Assembly (NCBI RefSeq): GCF_003067705.1
Contig: NZ_QANL01000001.1
Location: forward strand, 1,240,001-1,304,000
Direction: 5' to 3'
DNA length: 64,000 bases
Origin: Planctomonas deserti
GTDB taxonomy: Bacteria > Actinomycetota > Actinomycetes > Actinomycetales > Microbacteriaceae
Each line of letters starts with the position of its first letter. The stretch's first letter is position 1. Shown here one piece after another: positions 39,930 to 49,940 of this stretch. Under the pieces are notes generated by a model, which had not been told where the DNA came from, made no database searches, and saw only the letters and a list, made by a program, of their open reading frames with translations. Made by a program: the position numbers and the translations under genes.

Positions 39930-41446
39930 GCAGTCCTCTGTCCACGTCCCTCGACGCCTACGAGATCTGGTTCGTCACCGGCAGCCAGAACCTCTACGGC
40001 GAGGAGACGCTCCGTCAGGTGGCCGAGCAGTCGCAGGAGGTCGCGCGCCTCCTCGGCGAGTCGAGCGACATCCCCGTCCGCATCGTCTGGAAGCCCGTCC
40101 TCAAGGACGCCGACTCCATCCGCCGGCTCGCCCTCGACGCGAACTCCTCCGACGCCACCATCGGCGTGATCGCCTGGATGCACACCTTCTCGCCCGCGAA
40201 GATGTGGATCACGGGCCTCGACTCCCTGCGCAAGCCGTTCCTGCACCTGCACACCCAGGCGAACGTCGAGCTGCCGTGGTCGGAGATCGACTTCGACTTC
40301 ATGAACCTGAACCAGGCCGCCCACGGCGACCGCGAGTTCGGCTACATCGCGTCCCGCCTCGGCGTGCCCCGCAAGACCGTCGTCGGCCACGTCTCGAACC
40401 CCGACGTCACCGCCAAGGTGGGCTCCTGGGTGCGTGCGGCCGCCGGCTGGGCCGCCGTCCGCACGCTCAAGCTCGCGCGCTTCGGCGACAACATGCGCAA
40501 CGTCGCGGTGACCGAGGGCGACAAGACCGAGGCGGAGATCAGCCTCGGCGTGTCCGTGAACACCTGGGGCGTCAACGACCTCGTCGAGCGCGTCGACGCG
40601 GCGACCGAGGCCGAGGTCGACGCCCTGGTCGACGAGTACGAGCGCCTCTACGACGTCGCTCCCGAGCTCCGCCGCGACGGCGACCGCCACGACTCGCTCC
40701 GCTATGGCGCGAAGATCGAGATCGGTCTGCGCTCCTTCCTGGAGGAGGGCGGCTTCGGCGCCTTCACCACGAACTTCGAGGACCTCGGCGGGCTCCGCCA
40801 GCTGCCCGGCCTCGCCGTGCAGCGCCTCATGGCCGAGGGCTACGGCTTCGGCGCGGAGGGTGACTGGAAGACGGCGGTGCTCGTGCGCGCCGCGAAGGTG
40901 ATGGGCGCGGGCCTTCCCGGCGGCGCCTCGCTCATGGAGGACTACACCTACCACCTCGTGCCCGGCCAGGAGAAGATCCTGGGCGCGCACATGCTCGAGG
41001 TGTGCCCCAGCCTCACCACGAGCCGCCCTTCGCTCGAGGTGCACCCGCTCGGCATCGGCGGCCGCGAGGACCCGGTCCGCCTGGTCTTCGACACCGACCC
41101 GGGCGCCGGCGTCGTCGTCGCCATGTCCGACATGCGCGAGCGCTTCCGCCTCACCGCGAACGTCGTCGAGGTCATCCCGCTCGACGAGCCGCTGCCCAAC
41201 CTGCCCGTCGCCCGCGCCGTGTGGAAGCCCGCCCCGGACTTCGCCACGTCCGCGGCCGCCTGGCTGACGGCCGGCGCGGCGCACCACACCGTCCTCAGCA
41301 CCCAGGTCGGCATCGAGACCTTCGCCGACTTCGCCGAGATCGCGCGCACCGAGCTGCTCGTCATCGACGAGCACACGACGCTGCGCGAGTTCGTCAAGGA
41401 GGTCCGCTGGAACCAGGCCTACTACCGCCTGGCCCAGGGCTTCTGA
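39926..41446 (+). CDS. araA: L-arabinose isomerase
   Basis: 506-residue isomerase, L-arabinose to L-ribulose, manganese dependent. The start block [21 protein letters not shown] and the metal ligands are clear: Glu in [16 protein letters not shown], Glu in SLMEDYTYH, His in HMLEVCPS, and His in [25 protein letters not shown] also matches the family. The start is TTG, set by AAGGAG 7 nt upstream and by overlap with the araD stop. The high-affinity transporter genes follow 95 bp downstream after a small hairpin. Expression is controlled by the AraR-like operator at 39022. Confidence 0.97.
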   Translation: MSSPLSTSLDAYEIWFVTGSQNLYGEETLRQVAEQSQEVARLLGESSDIPVRIVWKPVLKDADSIRRLALDANSSDATIGVIAWMHTFSPAKMWITGLDSLRKPFLHLHTQANVELPWSEIDFDFMNLNQAAHGDREFGYIASRLGVPRKTVVGHVSNPDVTAKVGSWVRAAAGWAAVRTLKLARFGDNMRNVAVTEGDKTEAEISLGVSVNTWGVNDLVERVDAATEAEVDALVDEYERLYDVAPELRRDGDRHDSLRYGAKIEIGLRSFLEEGGFGAFTTNFEDLGGLRQLPGLAVQRLMAEGYGFGAEGDWKTAVLVRAAKVMGAGLPGGASLMEDYTYHLVPGQEKILGAHMLEVCPSLTTSRPSLEVHPLGIGGREDPVRLVFDTDPGAGVVVAMSDMRERFRLTANVVEVIPLDEPLPNLPVARAVWKPAPDFATSAAAWLTAGAAHHTVLSTQVGIETFADFAEIARTELLVIDEHTTLREFVKEVRWNQAYYRLAQGF

Positions 41447-41472
41447 TCGGCCGCACAGGCCACCCCCACTTG

Positions 41473-41492
41473 CCGGATCGATCCTGATCCGG
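41473..41492 (+). terminator. Small intercistronic hairpin after araA
   Basis: CCGGATC (41473-41479) pairs with GATCCGG (41486-41492) around a 6-nt loop. It is too weak for full termination; probably an RNA processing or stability element before the binding-protein gene. Confidence 0.45.
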
Positions 41493-41541
41493 GGAGCACC
41501 AAATCCCTAGCGCACCATCCACAGAACGAAAGAGAAATCCC

Positions 41542-42666
41542 ATGAAGATGAAGAAGGTACTCGTCGGCTTCGCTGCCGCGGGCCTCGCTGTCTCGCTCGC
41601 GGCCTGCTCCGGCGGCACCCGCGGTGGTGGCGGCGCAGCGGAGGAGGGCTCCAACGATGGCGCCCTCGTCGGCGTCGCGATGCCCACCAAGACCTCGGAG
41701 CGCTGGGTCGACGACGGCAACAACGTCAAGTCCTCGCTCGAGGAGCTCGGCTACAAGGTCGACCTGCAGTACGCGAACGACAAGGTGCAGGACCAGATCT
41801 CGCAGATCGAGTCGATGCTGAACAAGGGCGCCAAGGCCCTCATCGTCGCCTCCATCGACGGCACCGCGCTCACCCAGGTGCTGAAGACCGCGGCCGACGA
41901 CGACGTCAAGGTCATCGCCTACGACCGTCTCATCAACGGCACCGAGGACGTCGACTACTACACGACCTTCGACAACCAGCAGGTCGGAGTTCTGCAGGGC
42001 AACTCCCTGCTCCAGGGCCTCGGCCTCGTGGACGCGGACGGCAAGCCGACGGGCAGCACCGAGAAGAAGACCATCGAGGTCTTCGCCGGCAGCCCCGACG
42101 ACAACAACGCGCAGTTCTTCTACGACGGTGCGATGAGCGTCCTCAAGCCCTTCCTCGACTCCGGCCAGGTCACGATCGGCTCCGGCCAGTCGGAGTTCAG
42201 CCAGGTCGCCATCCAGCAGTGGAAGCTCGAGGGCGCCCAGGCGCGCATGGAGAACCTGCTGAGCGGGTTCTACGGTTCCGGCCAGGTGCTCGACGGCGTA
42301 CTGTCGCCCTACGACGGTCTGTCGCGAGGCATCATCAACGCCCTGCGCTCGAGCGGTGTCGCCGACGACGCGATGCCGATCATCACCGGCCAGGACGGCG
42401 AGAAGGCGTCCGACAAGCTCATCCTCGACGGCGTGCAGTACTCGACGATCTTCAAGGACACCCGCCTGCTGGGCAAGGAGGCCGTGACCATGGTCGACGA
42501 CCTGCTCAACGGCAACGAGCCCGACGCGCCCGACTCCTACAACAACAAGGTCAAGGACGTCCCGACCAAGCAGTTCCCGCCGGTCACCGTGACGAAGGAG
42601 AACCTCATGGAGGTCATCGTCGACAGCGGTTACTACTCGGAGGAAGAGATCCAGAAGGGCGAATAG
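41542..42666 (+). CDS. ChvE-like sugar-binding lipoprotein
   Basis: 374-residue periplasmic-binding-protein-like lipoprotein (type 1 fold). The lipobox is SLAACSGG, Cys near residue 23, followed by a Gly-rich linker. The mature protein has VGVAMPTKTSERWVDDGNNV, LIVASIDGTALTQVLKTAADDDVKVIAYDRL and later ITGQDGEKASDKLILDGVQYSTIFKDT, as in ChvE and XylF, which bind arabinose, xylose and galactose. ATG at 41542 with AGAAAT upstream; a second ATG two codons on is possible. It heads the transport part of the arabinose operon; position argues for L-arabinose as substrate (inference). A perfect 13-bp hairpin follows its stop. Confidence 0.93.
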   Translation: MKMKKVLVGFAAAGLAVSLAACSGGTRGGGGAAEEGSNDGALVGVAMPTKTSERWVDDGNNVKSSLEELGYKVDLQYANDKVQDQISQIESMLNKGAKALIVASIDGTALTQVLKTAADDDVKVIAYDRLINGTEDVDYYTTFDNQQVGVLQGNSLLQGLGLVDADGKPTGSTEKKTIEVFAGSPDDNNAQFFYDGAMSVLKPFLDSGQVTIGSGQSEFSQVAIQQWKLEGAQARMENLLSGFYGSGQVLDGVLSPYDGLSRGIINALRSSGVADDAMPIITGQDGEKASDKLILDGVQYSTIFKDTRLLGKEAVTMVDDLLNGNEPDAPDSYNNKVKDVPTKQFPPVTVTKENLMEVIVDSGYYSEEEIQKGE

Positions 42667-42673
42667 CCCTCCC

Positions 42674-42703
42674 GGTGCCGGGGGCCGCAAGGCCCCCGGC
42701 ACC
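42674..42703 (+). terminator. Perfect hairpin with GCAA tetraloop after binding protein
   Basis: GGTGCCGGGGGCC (42674-42686) and its exact complement (42691-42703) close a GCAA loop, a GNRA tetraloop that makes the hairpin very stable. It lies 8 bp after the binding-protein stop. Likely a partial terminator and 3'-exonuclease barrier that raises binding-protein mRNA. Confidence 0.72.
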
Positions 42704-42710
42704 ACCCTCA

Positions 42711-42755
42711 GCACGACACGCACCACAAGCACGACAAGCACGACCAGCACGACAC
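42711..42755 (+). repeat. Five-copy 9-bp tandem repeat upstream of ATPase gene
   Basis: GCACGAC or GCACCAC occurs at 42711, 42720, 42729, 42738 and 42747, an exact 9-bp period; the two extra bases vary (AC, AA, CA). It is A/C-rich and probably unstructured. It fills the space between the GCAA hairpin and the ribosome site (GAGGCAGG) of the ATPase gene at 42790. Confidence 0.8.
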
Positions 42756-42789
42756 GATTTCAGACACCAGCGATCAAGCGAGGCAGGCC

Positions 42790-44319
<1,530 letters not shown>

Positions 44320-44326
44320 CCGTCAA

Positions 44327-45571
44327 ATGTCCCAACTGACCGATGTGGCGGCGCCCAAGCCGGCGCCGCAGAAGCCGAATGAGCCTTCTCAGGTCGGCAA
44401 CGTCCTCAGCTTCCTGACGAGCCGCCTGCGCCAGATCGGCATCTTCATCGCGCTCGTGCTGATCGTGGTGCTGTTCCAGATCCTCACCGACGGCACGCTG
44501 CTCCAGCCCCGCAACGTCACGAGCATCGTCGTCCAGAACGCCTACATCCTGATCCTCGCGATCGGCATGGTGATGATCATCATCGCTGGCCACATCGACC
44601 TGTCCGTCGGGTCTGTCGTCGCGTTCGTCGGGGCCATGTCCGGCGTGTTCGCGGTGAACTGGGGCTGGCCCTGGTGGGCGAGCATCCTGGCGAGCCTCGT
44701 GCTCGGTGCCGTGGTCGGCGCCTGGCAGGGGTTCTGGGTCGCCTATGTAGGCATACCGGCGTTCATCGTGACGTTGGCGGGCATGCTGACATTCCGAGGG
44801 CTCGCGCAGATCGTGCTCAACAACCGCCCGATCACGCCGTTCCCCGACGAGTACGTCGCCGTGGGCGCGGGCTACCTGCCCGACCCGTCGAACGGGACGT
44901 CGATCCTCGAGTGGATCACGGTCGCCCTCGGTGTGGCCGCCACCCTGTTCCTCGTGCTGCAGCAGGTCCGTGAGCGCAACGCCCGCGTCAAGCTGGGCCT
45001 CGAGGACGAGCCGTTCGCCTGGTTCGTCACGAAGATCGCCTTCATCGCGGTTCTCGTGCTCGGTGTCACGTACCTGCTCGCCAGCTACAAGGGCACCCCG
45101 ATCGTGCTGGTCATCCTCGCCGCCCTCGTGCTCTTCTACACGGCGGTCATGCACCGCAGCATCTTCGGTCGTCACATCTACGCCCGCGGTGGCAACCTCA
45201 ACGCCGCTCAGCTGTCCGGTGTGAACACCAAGCGGGTCGACTTCCTGCTGTTCGTCAACATGGGCGTGCTCGCGGCCCTCGCCGGCATCGCCTTCACCGC
45301 CCGCAGCGACTCCGCCCTCCCGGGCGCCGGAGCCGGCTTCGAGCTCGACGCCATCGCCGCCGTGTTCATCGGTGGTGCCGCCGTCACCGGTGGTATCGGC
45401 ACGGTGACAGGCGCCATGATCGGTGGTCTGATCATGGGCGTGCTGAACAACGGCATGTCGCTGCTCGGCCTCGGCACCGAGTACCAGTCCCTGATCAAGG
45501 GCCTGGTGCTGCTCCTGGCCGTCGCGTTCGACGTGTTCAACAAGAGCCGCGGCGCCAAGGCGAGCAGCTAG
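44327..45571 (+). CDS. GguB-like sugar ABC transporter permease
   Basis: 414-residue CUT2 permease with about ten helices. MVMIIIAGHIDLSVGSVVAFVGAMSG is the signature near helix 3, PAFIVTLAGMLTFRG follows, and AAVFIGGAAVTGGIGTVTGAMIGGLIMGVLNNGM is the conserved C-terminal part. A 40-residue insertion after helix 6 (VRERNARVKLGLEDEPFAWFV) is a feature of the GguB/XylH group. The start codon is 7 nt after the ATPase stop. The operon ends at a perfect 12-bp hairpin. Confidence 0.94.
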   Translation: MSQLTDVAAPKPAPQKPNEPSQVGNVLSFLTSRLRQIGIFIALVLIVVLFQILTDGTLLQPRNVTSIVVQNAYILILAIGMVMIIIAGHIDLSVGSVVAFVGAMSGVFAVNWGWPWWASILASLVLGAVVGAWQGFWVAYVGIPAFIVTLAGMLTFRGLAQIVLNNRPITPFPDEYVAVGAGYLPDPSNGTSILEWITVALGVAATLFLVLQQVRERNARVKLGLEDEPFAWFVTKIAFIAVLVLGVTYLLASYKGTPIVLVILAALVLFYTAVMHRSIFGRHIYARGGNLNAAQLSGVNTKRVDFLLFVNMGVLAALAGIAFTARSDSALPGAGAGFELDAIAAVFIGGAAVTGGIGTVTGAMIGGLIMGVLNNGMSLLGLGTEYQSLIKGLVLLLAVAFDVFNKSRGAKASS

Positions 45572-45600
45572 CCCGCACCGCCTCCTCCCGCACGACACCG

Positions 45601-45628
45601 AACGCCCCGGCCGCACGGCCGGGGCGTT
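45601..45628 (+). terminator. Arabinose operon terminator
   Basis: AACGCCCCGGCC (45601-45612) and its exact complement (45617-45628) around a GCAC loop, 29 bp after the permease stop, followed by TTCCGTCGTTCC. It is a strong terminator of the high-GC kind. Confidence 0.82.
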
Positions 45629-45742
45629 CCGTCGTTCCTGGAGGGGTGCGGTGCGGTGCGGTGCAGCGGGAGGGGGTGGGCGGGGGCGGGGTGGGCCGCG
45701 GGGGCGCCGACACTGGGGCGCGGGCGGCCGCGGCGCCGTGGC

Positions 45743-45748
45743 TACGCT
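45743..45748 (+). promoter_or_regulatory. -10 element for leaderless membrane-protein gene
   Basis: TACGCT ends six bases before the GTG at 45755. No SD is present. It matches the pattern of other leaderless starts in this window. Confidence 0.4.
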
Positions 45749-45754
45749 CGAACC

Positions 45755-46768
45755 GTGAAGCGCCGGTACCTCCTCCTGATCGGTGTCGGCCTCGCGCTGC
45801 TCCTCGTCGGCCTGGGCTTCGGGCTCGCTGCCCTGCTTCCTGCGGACAGGTCGGATATCGCCTACGTCACGTCTTTCAGCGCCACCGTCCTGGTGCTGCT
45901 TCCGGTCCTCGCCGGGGTGCTCATGGCCAGGCCCACGTTCGACCCGAACGGCCGCGGCGGGCGCGAGGCGCTCCGGGCTTACGTCCGCGTGTTCTGGGTG
46001 GGTGAGGTCGTCGCCGCCGCCGTCTGCCTCGGGATCGCGGTGACCGCTCCCGAGATCGCGCTTGCGCTCGTCGTCGTGGTCGCCCTCTCGATGGGCTTCC
46101 TTGCCGCGGCGCTGCGGATCGGCAGACGCTTCCCCGCGCCGAGTGCGGCCGTGGCGCCGCTGCCGACGGTGCCGGACTGGTCCCGCTCGGTGATCCGGAG
46201 GAAGGTCGGCACGATCGTCCTCACGGCGGTGCTCGGAACGGGCATCGGCATCGCGGGGCTCGTCGCCCTGGACCACGAGATCCCGGCGGTGGAGGCGGTT
46301 CTCCTCGGTCCCGCTATCGGCCTTCTCGCCGCGGCGGTCTGGGCCATGGTCGTGACGTGGCCGCTCGCGCGGAGCTCCCGCCTCGCGCTCGGCCGGAGCT
46401 ACGCCGACCAGACCACGATCCCGCGGGTCGTCCTCGGGGGGAAGCCGGCGGAGCTGTCCGAGGAGGGCGTTCGACGGGCTGCTCTCTATGCCCGCATCGC
46501 GACGCTCCTCTTTCCGTTCCAGCTCGGTCAGCTGGTCCTCCTGTTCAGCGGACTGTGGCCGCTTGCGCTTCTCAACCTGAGCAATGGCACCGCCGAATCC
46601 GTCACGGCGGTGGCCGGGGTGGTCGTGTTCCCGCTATTTCTCGTCATCGGCGTCCCGCTGCTCATCGTCCAGACCCGGCGGGCGAAGCGCTACGCGGCCG
46701 CACACGCGGACCTGCTGCCCGCCGACGCCGACGCTGGCGGAACCGACCCCACTGTGCGGCCGGGCTAG
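45755..46768 (+). CDS. Polytopic membrane protein of unknown function
   Basis: 337 residues with about eight membrane helices, starting right after MKRRY (LLLIGVGLALLLVGLGFGLAALL). A cytoplasmic loop near residue 140 (RIGRRFPAPSAAVAPLPTVPDWSRSVIRRK) separates two sets of helices, and the C-terminus is acidic. I do not recognise a family. The GTG start at 45755 puts the -10 TACGCT six bases upstream, so the gene is probably leaderless; the Arg/Trp-containing frame before it is non-coding. The stop overlaps the convergent EamA stop by 4 nt. Confidence 0.72.
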   Translation: MKRRYLLLIGVGLALLLVGLGFGLAALLPADRSDIAYVTSFSATVLVLLPVLAGVLMARPTFDPNGRGGREALRAYVRVFWVGEVVAAAVCLGIAVTAPEIALALVVVVALSMGFLAAALRIGRRFPAPSAAVAPLPTVPDWSRSVIRRKVGTIVLTAVLGTGIGIAGLVALDHEIPAVEAVLLGPAIGLLAAAVWAMVVTWPLARSSRLALGRSYADQTTIPRVVLGGKPAELSEEGVRRAALYARIATLLFPFQLGQLVLLFSGLWPLALLNLSNGTAESVTAVAGVVVFPLFLVIGVPLLIVQTRRAKRYAAAHADLLPADADAGGTDPTVRPG

Positions 46769-47649
46769 ACCGACCCGGCCGGGGCAGGAGCGGGAGCGAT
46801 CTCCGTCGGAGTTCGCGACGTCGCGATGACGCCGATGCTCGCGATGGTCACCAGCACGATCGCGGCCAGCTGGGGGAGCGAGAGCACCTGCTGCAGCACG
46901 AGCAGGCCGGCCAGTGCGGCGATCGCGGGACCGAGGCTCGACAGGACGCCGAACACGCGGGACGGCATCGACTTGAGGGCGAGGAACTCGAGCGAGTACG
47001 GGATCGACGAGGTCAGCAGCGCGACCCCGGCGAAGACGGCGAGGAGCCACGGGTCGGCGGCGACCGCCGTCAGGGCCGATCCGGAGCCGAACGGCAGCAC
47101 GAGAACGAGCGCGAGCAGCATCGCGACGGACAGGCCGTCGACGCCGCGCACCCGTGAGCCGAGGTGCGCCGACGCGAGGATGTAGAGAGCCCAGAAGGCG
47201 GCCGCGCCCGCCGCGAGGAGCAGGCCGACGACGGACAGCGCGCCGCCTGCCTCGAGGCCGAGGAGCGCGATGCCCGCGACGGCGAGCACGACCCACAGCG
47301 CGTCGACGAGCCGCCGGATCCCGGCAATCGCGATCGCCAGAGGACCGAACAACTCGACGGTCACGGCGACGCCGATCGGGATCTCGGCGATGGCGAGGTA
47401 GATGAGGCTGTTCATGCCGGCGAGGGCCAGCCCGAGCACGGCGACGCCGACCCAGGTGCGCAGGTCCCAGCCCCGCACCCGCGGTCGCACGACGGCGGCC
47501 AGGATCGTCGCACTGAAGAAGAGGCGAAGCGCTGCGGCCCCGAGCGGGCCGACCTGATCGAGGAACGAGCCGGCGAAAGCGTTGCCGAACTGGACGCCGA
47601 CGATCGCGATGACCACGAGGGCAGGCGCGGGCAGGGCACGGGCTCTCAT
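46765..47649 (-). CDS. EamA-family (RhtA-like) transporter
   Basis: 294-residue DMT exporter with ten helices in two EamA repeats. LVVIAIVGVQFGNAFAGSFLDQVGPLGAAALRL is repeat 1, IPIGVAVTVELFGPLAIAI its end, and FLALKSMPSRVFGVLSSLGPAIAALAGLLVL the end of repeat 2. The spacing and the sequence of both repeats resemble the exporter at 19383-20303 (for example G-AV-VE-LGPL), so the two are paralogues. The ATG at 47649 has no strong SD. Convergent to the unknown membrane protein, with stop codons overlapping by 4 nt. The substrate could be an amino acid or a sugar metabolite. Confidence 0.88.
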   Translation of the reverse strand: MRARALPAPALVVIAIVGVQFGNAFAGSFLDQVGPLGAAALRLFFSATILAAVVRPRVRGWDLRTWVGVAVLGLALAGMNSLIYLAIAEIPIGVAVTVELFGPLAIAIAGIRRLVDALWVVLAVAGIALLGLEAGGALSVVGLLLAAGAAAFWALYILASAHLGSRVRGVDGLSVAMLLALVLVLPFGSGSALTAVAADPWLLAVFAGVALLTSSIPYSLEFLALKSMPSRVFGVLSSLGPAIAALAGLLVLQQVLSLPQLAAIVLVTIASIGVIATSRTPTEIAPAPAPAGSV

Positions 47650-47814
47650 CCCATCAAGTCTGGCGGAGCGCCGGGGTCCGTGCGGGCGTGGTGCGGCGAT
47701 GTCGCGACTCCGGCGCGGGACGAGCGCGGCCCACGGGGCGCCCAACCAGGGCGGGAAGGACTGAGATGAAGCTGTTGGTCTGCTGAGAGGCTCAACCCGG
47801 CGCCCTCCGCGGCG

Positions 47815-47820
47815 TAGGTT
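47815..47820 (+). promoter_or_regulatory. -10 element for leaderless small acidic protein
   Basis: TAGGTT ends six bases before the ATG at 47827, consistent with a leaderless transcript. No SD is present. Confidence 0.42.
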
Positions 47821-47826
47821 CTCGCC

Positions 47827-47994
47827 ATGACCGACAGCACTGAGTCCGACCCGCGCGGCCTCGATCAGGGAGACCTCATCGACGACGGCGGCGACGCGGA
47901 CGACGCAGACAGCCCGTCCGAGGCCCCGGGGCTCATGGATCACCCCGGCACCGCAGGGATCGACGACGAGGACATCGCCGGCGGACCCGCCTGA
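47827..47994 (+). CDS. Very acidic 55-residue protein
   Basis: A 55-residue frame, MTDSTESDPRGLDQGDLI at the start, with about 17 Asp/Glu and only one Arg and no Lys; it is thus strongly acidic (estimated from composition) and probably disordered. It ends EDIAGGPA. The context favours a real gene: a -10 at the right distance for leaderless expression and a 71-bp gap to the next SD-preceded gene. It shows no domain, signal peptide or membrane helix. Small acidic proteins of this kind are frequent in Microbacteriaceae, of unknown use. Confidence 0.55.
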   Translation: MTDSTESDPRGLDQGDLIDDGGDADDADSPSEAPGLMDHPGTAGIDDEDIAGGPA

Positions 47995-48065
47995 TTCCCC
48001 CGTTCCTCCGGGTGTTCCCCGACCGTGGGACCACCCCTCTCGCACCATCAACTGAAGGAGTACCC

Positions 48066-48611
48066 GTGTCACAACGCAACACGCTCGTCCGAAGCATGCA
48101 CGACCTCGGCCTGGCCGCCTGGTTCGGCGGCTCGCTCATGGGGGTCGTCGGCCTGAACGGCGCCGCCTCGGACGCCAAGAGCCCGACCGAGCGCCTGCGC
48201 ATCTCGTCGATCGGCTGGGCCCGCTGGTCCCCGGTGCAGTTCGCCGCCATGGTGACGCACGGCATCGGCGGCGTCGGCCTCATCCTCGGTAACAAGGATC
48301 GTCTCGCCAAGCAGGGCGAGGCACGCACCAACACCAACATCAAGCTCGCAGTGACGGGCGCGGCGATCGTGACGACGCTGTACTCGGGCATCGTGGGCAA
48401 GAAGCAGGCCGACCACATCGGCGAGCCGGTCGAGGGTGCCACCGAGGCGTCCGCGACGTCGTCCTCCGGCCTCCGCGCCGCCCAGGGACAGCAGAAGGTG
48501 CTGCAGTGGCTCATCCCCGCGTTCACGGCGACGCTCATCGTGCTCGCCGCTCAGCAGGGCGAGCAGCAGCGGCCCGCCGCAGGCTGGCTGAAGTCGGCCA
48601 TCCGCCGCTGA
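48066..48611 (+). CDS. Small four-helix membrane protein of unknown function
   Basis: 181 residues with four likely membrane helices: LGLAAWFGGSLMGVVGLNGA, VQFAAMVTHGIGGVGLILG, LAVTGAAIVTTLYSGIVG and VLQWLIPAFTATLIVLAAQQ. Conserved-looking loops include SIGWARWSPVQ and NKDRLAKQGEARTNT. GTG start with AAGGAG 5 nt upstream, so a translated gene. I do not recognise a named family; similar four-helix proteins are widespread in actinobacteria. It follows the acidic small protein gene, possibly in the same transcript. Confidence 0.72.
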   Translation: MSQRNTLVRSMHDLGLAAWFGGSLMGVVGLNGAASDAKSPTERLRISSIGWARWSPVQFAAMVTHGIGGVGLILGNKDRLAKQGEARTNTNIKLAVTGAAIVTTLYSGIVGKKQADHIGEPVEGATEASATSSSGLRAAQGQQKVLQWLIPAFTATLIVLAAQQGEQQRPAAGWLKSAIRR

Positions 48612-48686
48612 TCGTCTGATCGCGCACCGGGCGACCCCGGCACCGCGCTCGCTACGCTGGGCGACACGTCCAGCGAGGGGAGTGCA

Positions 48687-49796
48687 GTGCCGGGGTCGAT
48701 CGTCGTTCTAGCACCGGACTCCTTCAAAGGATCGGCGGCCGCGGACGTCGCCGCTCGCGCGCTCGCCGCGGGGTGGTCGGACGAGCGTCCGGGGGACCAC
48801 CTCGTCCTCCGCCCGATGGCGGACGGCGGCGAGGGGACCGTCGACGCCTTCGCGCTCGCCGTGCCCGGCGCCACCCGGATGCCCGTGACCGTGCTCGGTC
48901 CCGACGGTCGGGACGTGACCTGCGACTGGCTTCTCCTGCCGGACGGCACCGGGGTCGTGGAGCTCGCCTCGGCGTCCGGGCTCACCCTGCTGGATCCTCT
49001 CCTGCCCCGGGACGCCCACACCTACGGCTTCGGGCAGGTCATCGCAGCGGCGCTCGACGGTGGCGCCCGACGCCTGCTGCTCGCGATCGGGGGCAGCTCG
49101 TCGACGGACGGCGGTGCAGGCGCGCTTGCTGCCCTAGGGGCCCGCTTCCTCGACGAGGCGGGACGGTCCGTCCCGTTCGGCGGCGGGGGGCTCGAAGCGG
49201 TCGCCGAGGTGGACTTCCGCGAGCTGCGGGACCTGCCGCCCGGCGGCGCGTCCGTGCTCACCGACGTCGCCAATCCGCTGCTCGGCCCGCTCGGCGCGGC
49301 CGCCATCTTCGGCCCACAGAAGGGCGCGTCGGCCGAGGACGTGCGCGCGCTCGACGCCGCCCTCGCGCGCCTGGCCGGCCTCCTCGACGGGATCGACCCG
49401 GACACGCCCGGCGCCGGTGCGGCGGGAGGCGCCGGATTCGGCCTGCTCGCCTGGGGCGCGGCCCTCACCCCCGGTTCCGCGGCCGTGGCGGCCGCCCTCG
49501 ACCTCGCCGGCGCGATCCGGGGAGCGGACCTCGTGGTGACGGGGGAGGGGGCGTACGACGAGCAGTCAGCGGCTGGGAAGGTGCCGCACCACGTGGCCGC
49601 GATCGCGGCGGCCGCCGGAGTGCCCGCGGCTCTGGTGGCGGGCCGCATCGGAGCATCGACGGAAAGCTTCGCCCAGGCCGTATCGCTCACCGAGCTCGCG
49701 GGCTCCGGCGAGCGGGCCCAGGCCGAGGCCGAGCAATACCTACGCCGGGCGGGTGCCGCACTCGCGCGCGGCTTCAGCTTGTCCCGACCTCGATGA
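48687..49796 (+). CDS. Glycerate kinase
   Basis: 369-residue glycerate kinase, ATP-dependent phosphorylation of D-glycerate (2-phosphoglycerate in this family type). IVVLAPDSFKGSAAADVAA is the N-terminal signature, MADGGEGTVDAFA and IGGSSSTDGGAGALAALGARFLD form the substrate and phosphate site, and DLVVTGEGAYDEQSAAGKVP completes it. The GTG start has GAGGGGAG upstream, and TACGCT at about 48653 is a candidate -10. It is isolated from sugar operons but would take up glycerate made from sugar-acid or tartronate routes. Length matches the family. Confidence 0.92.
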   Translation: MPGSIVVLAPDSFKGSAAADVAARALAAGWSDERPGDHLVLRPMADGGEGTVDAFALAVPGATRMPVTVLGPDGRDVTCDWLLLPDGTGVVELASASGLTLLDPLLPRDAHTYGFGQVIAAALDGGARRLLLAIGGSSSTDGGAGALAALGARFLDEAGRSVPFGGGGLEAVAEVDFRELRDLPPGGASVLTDVANPLLGPLGAAAIFGPQKGASAEDVRALDAALARLAGLLDGIDPDTPGAGAAGGAGFGLLAWGAALTPGSAAVAAALDLAGAIRGADLVVTGEGAYDEQSAAGKVPHHVAAIAAAAGVPAALVAGRIGASTESFAQAVSLTELAGSGERAQAEAEQYLRRAGAALARGFSLSRPR

Positions 49797-49940
49797 CCTG
49801 ATCCTCACGGCCGCTGGACGGTATTGCGTCGTGTAACCAGCCGACGCTGCCCTGGACGCAAGGACGCGGGCATCCGCGATGCGCGGCGACCGCGTCATGT
49901 CGAGGTGCGCGAACCAACGAGAGCGGGACTCGGATGAGTT

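Noticed and set aside
42711-42755. Possible CRISPR-like array (regular short repeats)
   Set aside because: The unit is only 9 bp with no spacers; it is a simple tandem repeat, and no cas gene is present anywhere in the window.
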